Below, one piece after another: positions 60,092 through 64,000 of a stretch of DNA of 64,000 bases. The DNA is from JANQPX01 sp965204405. GTDB lineage: Bacteria > Pseudomonadota > Alphaproteobacteria > Geminicoccales > Geminicoccaceae. The notes beneath the pieces were generated by a model that saw nothing but the letters and a program-made list of their open reading frames with translations, made no database searches and was not told where the DNA came from. The stretch covers positions 1,302,001-1,366,000 of the forward strand of contig CBDBEN010000004.1 of NCBI GenBank assembly GCA_965204405.1, given 5' to 3'. The stretch's first letter is position 1. Each line of letters opens with the position of its first letter. The position numbers and the translations under genes were made by a program.

Positions 60092-63021
60092 TCGCCCAGC
60101 CTTGCCAGGTGATCATAATCCTCGCGCCGTGCGGTGGGCGGCCTGTAGCTCGCGGGGTAGCCGGTGGTCTCCTCATCATAGTGCCGGATCAGGACCGAGA
60201 GGCTGTCCAGAACGCCGTCGACCAATTCGGACGGCCGGGCTTCGAGCCTGCCGCCGTCCTCGCCGCCGGAGAGCTGCCAGAACTGCAGATCGGCGAGTGC
60301 CCCTTTGCCGATTTCGGCAAAGCCCCCCGCGATCAGCATCATCCCTTCGAGCGGCAGCTGCGGTGCCTGGCCGTTCGCCATGTCCCGCTTGGCAGGCGGC
60401 GAGCCGGTCTTGTAGTCGATCACATTGGCCCGGCCATCCGTCCGCCGCTCCAGGCGGTCGGCGCGCGCGGTCAGGCAGAACGGGCCGGCGGGCGCCTCGA
60501 TCACAAGCTCGCCCTTGACTTCCGCCAGGATCTCACAGAGGCCGATCCGGGCCGCCGCCTCCCTTGTCACGACCCAATCGGCCACCTGCAGGAAACGCGG
60601 CCACCAGATCGCCCGAACCTGCGGCCGCTGATGATAATGAGCGAAAGCCTGAACACCCAGATCCCGAAGCCGCGCGAGGGCATCATCCGGCAGGTCTTCA
60701 GGATAGGCTTTGACGAAGCGCTCCAGAACCTTGTGGATGATCATCCCCCGATCCGCAGCACTCGGGTCCGCCTCGAGTGGGTCCAGCGGTTTCAGCCCTA
60801 AAATGCGTTTCGCATAGAGACTGTATGGGTTCTTCATCCAGCGCTCGATATCGCTCACCGGCAATGTTCGCGGCCGGGTGGCGATGGGGGGCTTCGGGTT
60901 CGGCTGTTCCTCGGGTCTGGTGGCACCGCTCGGCAGATCCAGGTCTGATGCCCAATCCTGCCAGGAGCGATCCTCGGCGAGGCCCTCTTCGGCAATACCG
61001 CCGGCCGCGAGATGCGCCTTCAGCCGGACGATCCAGCGGGACGGCACCGTGGGGCTACCGTCCAGATCCTTCTCCGCGCGGGAAAGCACCACCTCGCCGC
61101 CGGCGGCCGCCTGCACGAAGTCGTGGGCCGCCTGCCCCAGCCTTCTTTCCAGCGGAGGCAGGCCCAGGCTGCTGCGCATCGAAGGATTGAGCCAGGGGCC
61201 TGGCTCCTGGGCGCTGGGCCATACCCCTTCATTCAGCCCGGCAAGGATCACCAGATCGGCCTGCTGCAGCCGTGCCTCGAGTTGCCCCCAGATGAACAGC
61301 CGGGGATGACTTGGCCGCTTTGGCCGGACCGGACGCGCGATCATCAACTGGGCAAGCAGACCAGGATAGGCGGCAGGCGCAATCCGGTCGCCAGGGCCGG
61401 CTGCCTCCAGCAGTTCCCGAAACAACAGGCTTGCCGCCTCCCCCGCTTCCTTCGCCCAGAGCGCTTCGGCACTGCCATCGACCGTAGCCAGCGCCTCGAC
61501 GAACCGAAGATGCGCTTCGACCAGCTCGGTGAGCGATGCTTCGTCCTGGCTTGCAAGCTCGGAGAACGGCAGAGCAGCATGGGCGAGAGCGTCCAGCCAG
61601 TCGCGAAGCTCCAGGAGCTGATCCTGCTCCTCCGGCCGATCGTCGCCGACCGCCTGGCGAAGCCTGTTCAACTCGCCGATGATAGGCCTGAACCCGCCGA
61701 TGATTGCCGGCCCTCGGAGACAGAGCCGATCCAGCGCCCGTGCCCGGCGACGCACCAAGTCCGCATCGAGTCCGGCCCGCATCAGCGGATGCTTCAGCAC
61801 CGACAGCAGCATCACAGGCCTGACCTCGTCGACGATCATCTTCGCCGCAAGCAGGATAAAACTGCCGGGCGTGGTCCGGTCCAGCGGCACGCCTGCCGAA
61901 TCGTCGATATGAATGCCGAACCGCCCGAGCTCCACCACCACACGGCGAGCGAGCGTGCGGTCCGGCGTGATCAGGGCGGCAACCCGCCCTTCTTCCAGAA
62001 GAGCGGCGCGTAGCCGAAGCGTGATCGCCAGCGCTTCGACGCCCGGATCCGGATGCTCGGCAAGGCTAAGCCCGTCGATCGCCGAAGGATCGACAGCCTG
62101 CGTATCCTGCCGGACGCCCGTCAATCCGCTCGGCCGCATGACCTCGCTCAGCAGCTTCCGTCGAGAAGCGAGCCGATCATCCGGACGGCTATGCGCCTCA
62201 TCAACGCCCGGCCAAAGGCTCACGGCCTGCCTGGGCATGTCGAATGGCTTCAGGAGCTCGCAAAGGCCATATTGCGGGTGCTGCGGATCGAGGGCCTGCC
62301 AGGCGTCATCGTCAAGCGCCCAATCCAGACCTGGCAGCACCACCTCGCCATTCGGCAGCGAGGCGATGACCCGCAAGAGATGGCATGTTGCCGGGATGCT
62401 GCCGGTGGATCCCGCCGCGACGATACGTTTCGCCGGCAGTGCCGCCGCCCAGCGCTCGGCGATCGCCGTCAGCATGCGGTGCCGCCGCTCGGCCGGATCG
62501 AGCGCTTCCTCATCGGCAAGGACCGCCGGCCAGTGCTGGCCAAGAACATGGAGAAGCTCGAGGCTTTGCTGCCAATGCGCCGCCAGATGCTCCGGTACCA
62601 AATCACCAAGGGCATCGAACGCCACCTGTTCGGTCTGCAGCTCATCCAAAAGGGAGGCAAGATCTTCGGCGAGCCGCCCTGCCTGGTCCGACGTCCAGCC
62701 GAGCGGTGCCAACAGCCTCGTCAGCAGCAGCCGGCGGCGTATGCCGCCGATCGCAGGCGGCAGATCCAATTCGGTTGCTGTATCGATCAAGAGGTCGTCG
62801 GGATCGAGGTCGCCGATCGGCTGAATGGCCGGCAGGGCCAGAGCCCGGCCTCGACTTACCCTGAGGAAAGCCTCGCGCAGAGTCCGGCAGGCTCTTCGAT
62901 TCGGGAGCAGCACCAGCATATCGGCAAGAACCAGGGCATCGCCGTCCGCTTCAGCGAGAAGCCCCTTGGCCAGTGCGTCGACGAACGGCACACCGGCAGG
63001 AATGGTCGACACGCCCGCCAT
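60079..63021 (-). CDS. addB: Double-strand break repair protein AddB
   Basis: A 980-residue partner of AddA. The N-terminal half is an inactivated helicase-like domain (VLLPNRRACRTLREAFLR; no P-loop seen), the middle has LVILAGLNEGVWP, and the C-terminus is a RecB-type nuclease: VSDIERWMKNPYSLYAKRIL, DRGMIIHKVLERF, RADRLERR and NVIDYKTGSPP. No iron-sulfur cysteine set of the Bacillus type is evident, as in other alphaproteobacterial AddB. 25 nt separate it from the upstream kinase gene. Confidence 0.94.
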   Translation of the reverse strand: MAGVSTIPAGVPFVDALAKGLLAEADGDALVLADMLVLLPNRRACRTLREAFLRVSRGRALALPAIQPIGDLDPDDLLIDTATELDLPPAIGGIRRRLLLTRLLAPLGWTSDQAGRLAEDLASLLDELQTEQVAFDALGDLVPEHLAAHWQQSLELLHVLGQHWPAVLADEEALDPAERRHRMLTAIAERWAAALPAKRIVAAGSTGSIPATCHLLRVIASLPNGEVVLPGLDWALDDDAWQALDPQHPQYGLCELLKPFDMPRQAVSLWPGVDEAHSRPDDRLASRRKLLSEVMRPSGLTGVRQDTQAVDPSAIDGLSLAEHPDPGVEALAITLRLRAALLEEGRVAALITPDRTLARRVVVELGRFGIHIDDSAGVPLDRTTPGSFILLAAKMIVDEVRPVMLLSVLKHPLMRAGLDADLVRRRARALDRLCLRGPAIIGGFRPIIGELNRLRQAVGDDRPEEQDQLLELRDWLDALAHAALPFSELASQDEASLTELVEAHLRFVEALATVDGSAEALWAKEAGEAASLLFRELLEAAGPGDRIAPAAYPGLLAQLMIARPVRPKRPSHPRLFIWGQLEARLQQADLVILAGLNEGVWPSAQEPGPWLNPSMRSSLGLPPLERRLGQAAHDFVQAAAGGEVVLSRAEKDLDGSPTVPSRWIVRLKAHLAAGGIAEEGLAEDRSWQDWASDLDLPSGATRPEEQPNPKPPIATRPRTLPVSDIERWMKNPYSLYAKRILGLKPLDPLEADPSAADRGMIIHKVLERFVKAYPEDLPDDALARLRDLGVQAFAHYHQRPQVRAIWWPRFLQVADWVVTREAAARIGLCEILAEVKGELVIEAPAGPFCLTARADRLERRTDGRANVIDYKTGSPPAKRDMANGQAPQLPLEGMMLIAGGFAEIGKGALADLQFWQLSGGEDGGRLEARPSELVDGVLDSLSVLIRHYDEETTGYPASYRPPTARREDYDHLARLGEWPN

Positions 63022-63046
63022 GGCCCGGGTTGTACACTGTTAAATC

Positions 63047-64000
63047 CTAGCTGGCGATATTCAACGCGACATGCCGGTCAAACCAAGCCGCAAGTGTGGC
63101 CAAAGCAGGATGGGCGAGGTCGTGTTTCAGATGACCGAGAACCCGATCCTGAAGGGCGAGATAGGACGTCTTGCCATCGCGGCTGGCCAGGCGTGAGAAA
63201 AGGCCCAGAATCTTACAGTTGCGCTGTGCGCCCAGCACCGCATAGGCGTTCCGGAAGGTGTCCGCATCGAGATCCGGGCGGCCGGACAAATAGCGCTGGA
63301 TCATCAGGTCGACCAGCCCCGGCGACACGTCGCGCCTGGCATCCTGAAGCAGCGACACCAAATCATAAACCGGCGGGCCGAGACGCCCATCTTGAAAATC
63401 CAGAAGCCCGACCCGTTCAAGCCCGCCGCGCTCCGGCAGCCAGAGAAGATTATCCGCATGGTAGTCGATATAGACGAAGCAGGCAGCACCCGCACGCGTT
63501 ACGGGAAGGAGCTCTTGCCAGGTGTCTATGAAATCCCGCTTGGCTCCTTCGCTTAGGCGAGGCGCGAACCACTCGGTCAGGAGTCCGACCTCGCTCAGCA
63601 TTTTCTCGTCATCGTAAGGCGGCAGCCCTTCGGGCGGGGTCTGTTCCTGCAGCGTCAAAAGAACATCGACCGCCGTACCGTAGAGTGTGACCTCATCGGC
63701 CAGCAGATCGCCTTGGTCCTGCCCCACATCGGCGCGCAGCACCGTGCTGAAAAGATCGTCTCCCAGATCCTCCATCAGCACCAGGCCAAGATCGGCATCG
63801 GCAGCATGGATAAGCGGTGCTGAAAATCCTTGCTGTTGCAGCCAGCCTGCCAGACGAACGAACGGCGCGCTGTCGAGAACATCCGGCGGCGCGTCCATCA
63901 GGATCGCAGAAGCCGTCCCGCCGCGAAGGCGCTCATACCGCCTGGCCGACGCGTCCCCCTGAAGCGGTGCCCTCAAGGCGCTGCCTTGACCGTTGGCTTT
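63047..64000 (-). CDS. Aminoglycoside-type phosphotransferase (AmgK-like), 5' end cut
   Basis: At least 317 codons; the frame stays open to the window edge (KANGQGSALRAPLQGDASARRY), so the start is outside. Kinase motifs: LQGDASARRYERL, LGLVLMEDLGDDL, the catalytic loop VYIDYHADNLLW (Asp in the H-x-D-x-x-x-x-N type motif altered to D-Y-H-A-D-N) and LLDFQDGRLGPPVYDLVSLLQ. It resembles AmgK, the anomeric MurNAc/GlcNAc 1-kinase of the wall-recycling bypass, and sits at the usual amgK place before addB. The partner murU, normally between them, is missing here. Confidence 0.85.
   Translation of the reverse strand, partial: KANGQGSALRAPLQGDASARRYERLRGGTASAILMDAPPDVLDSAPFVRLAGWLQQQGFSAPLIHAADADLGLVLMEDLGDDLFSTVLRADVGQDQGDLLADEVTLYGTAVDVLLTLQEQTPPEGLPPYDDEKMLSEVGLLTEWFAPRLSEGAKRDFIDTWQELLPVTRAGAACFVYIDYHADNLLWLPERGGLERVGLLDFQDGRLGPPVYDLVSLLQDARRDVSPGLVDLMIQRYLSGRPDLDADTFRNAYAVLGAQRNCKILGLFSRLASRDGKTSYLALQDRVLGHLKHDLAHPALATLAAWFDRHVALNIAS

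Overview
This window reads as a GC-rich alphaproteobacterial chromosome segment made mostly of housekeeping genes. The class call rests on gene order and marker families: the murD-ftsW-murG-murC-murB-ddl-ftsQ-ftsA-ftsZ-lpxC division/cell-wall run followed by bamD-recN-ligA, the FYDLN-acid (TIGR02300) gene beside an aroA-family gene, cmk, rpsA and ihfB, a DUF4170 gene, and AddAB instead of RecBCD. I cannot place it reliably below class; a Rhodospirillales-type lineage is a guess.

Layout. 1-10.8 kb: end of the dcw cluster, tightly coupled by short overlaps, then lpxC. 11-16 kb: bamD, recN, ligA and a small membrane protein. 16.2-17.9 kb (minus): a copper-delivery group (DUF2946-like, PCu(A)C, SCO1). 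18.1-22 kb: an acyl-CoA synthetase, a lipoprotein, a repeat-rich and then AT-rich non-coding island, an orphan membrane protein and tRNA-Ala(GGC). 22.2-34.4 kb: TIGR02300 protein, an AroA-family protein whose active site is largely gone, a MITE-like insert, cmk, rpsA, ihfB, lapA, pyrF, trpF-trpB-trpA, accD, folC and an exported YqgE/AlgH protein. 34.6-39.5 kb: a PRISE-type reductase, DUF4170, a small gene with its own dyad and terminator, and three receiver-domain signalling proteins without a DNA-binding output. 39.6-43.7 kb: thpR, then yfgM-like, bamB and der. 43.9-48.5 kb: accessory genes, including an SH3-BMP substrate-binding fusion divergent from a Calx-beta protein. 48.6-53.3 kb: rpiB, nrdR, ribD, ribE, ribH, nusB, thiL. 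54-64 kb (minus): an L,D-transpeptidase, trxA, addA, addB and a partial AmgK-like kinase.

How the parts fit. The left end makes peptidoglycan precursors (Mur ligases, Ddl), flips or polymerises them (FtsW, MurG), builds the Z-ring (FtsQ/A/Z) and commits lipid A synthesis (LpxC). BamD and BamB supply two subunits of the outer-membrane assembly machine. RecN, LigA and AddAB cover recombinational repair. trpF/B/A sit with accD and folC; rib genes with nusB and thiL.

Most unusual items: (1) an AroA homologue at the normal aroA locus that lacks most substrate-binding residues; (2) two families of dispersed hairpin repeats (three and four copies) confined to intergenic DNA, found together at two loci; (3) a 179-bp inverted-repeat element beginning right at the aroA stop codon; (4) an SH3-BMP fusion divergent from a Calx-beta protein; (5) an output-less receiver/kinase trio. 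No prophage, CRISPR array, complete insertion sequence or defence island is visible. All statements come from reading the sequence; no database search was possible.
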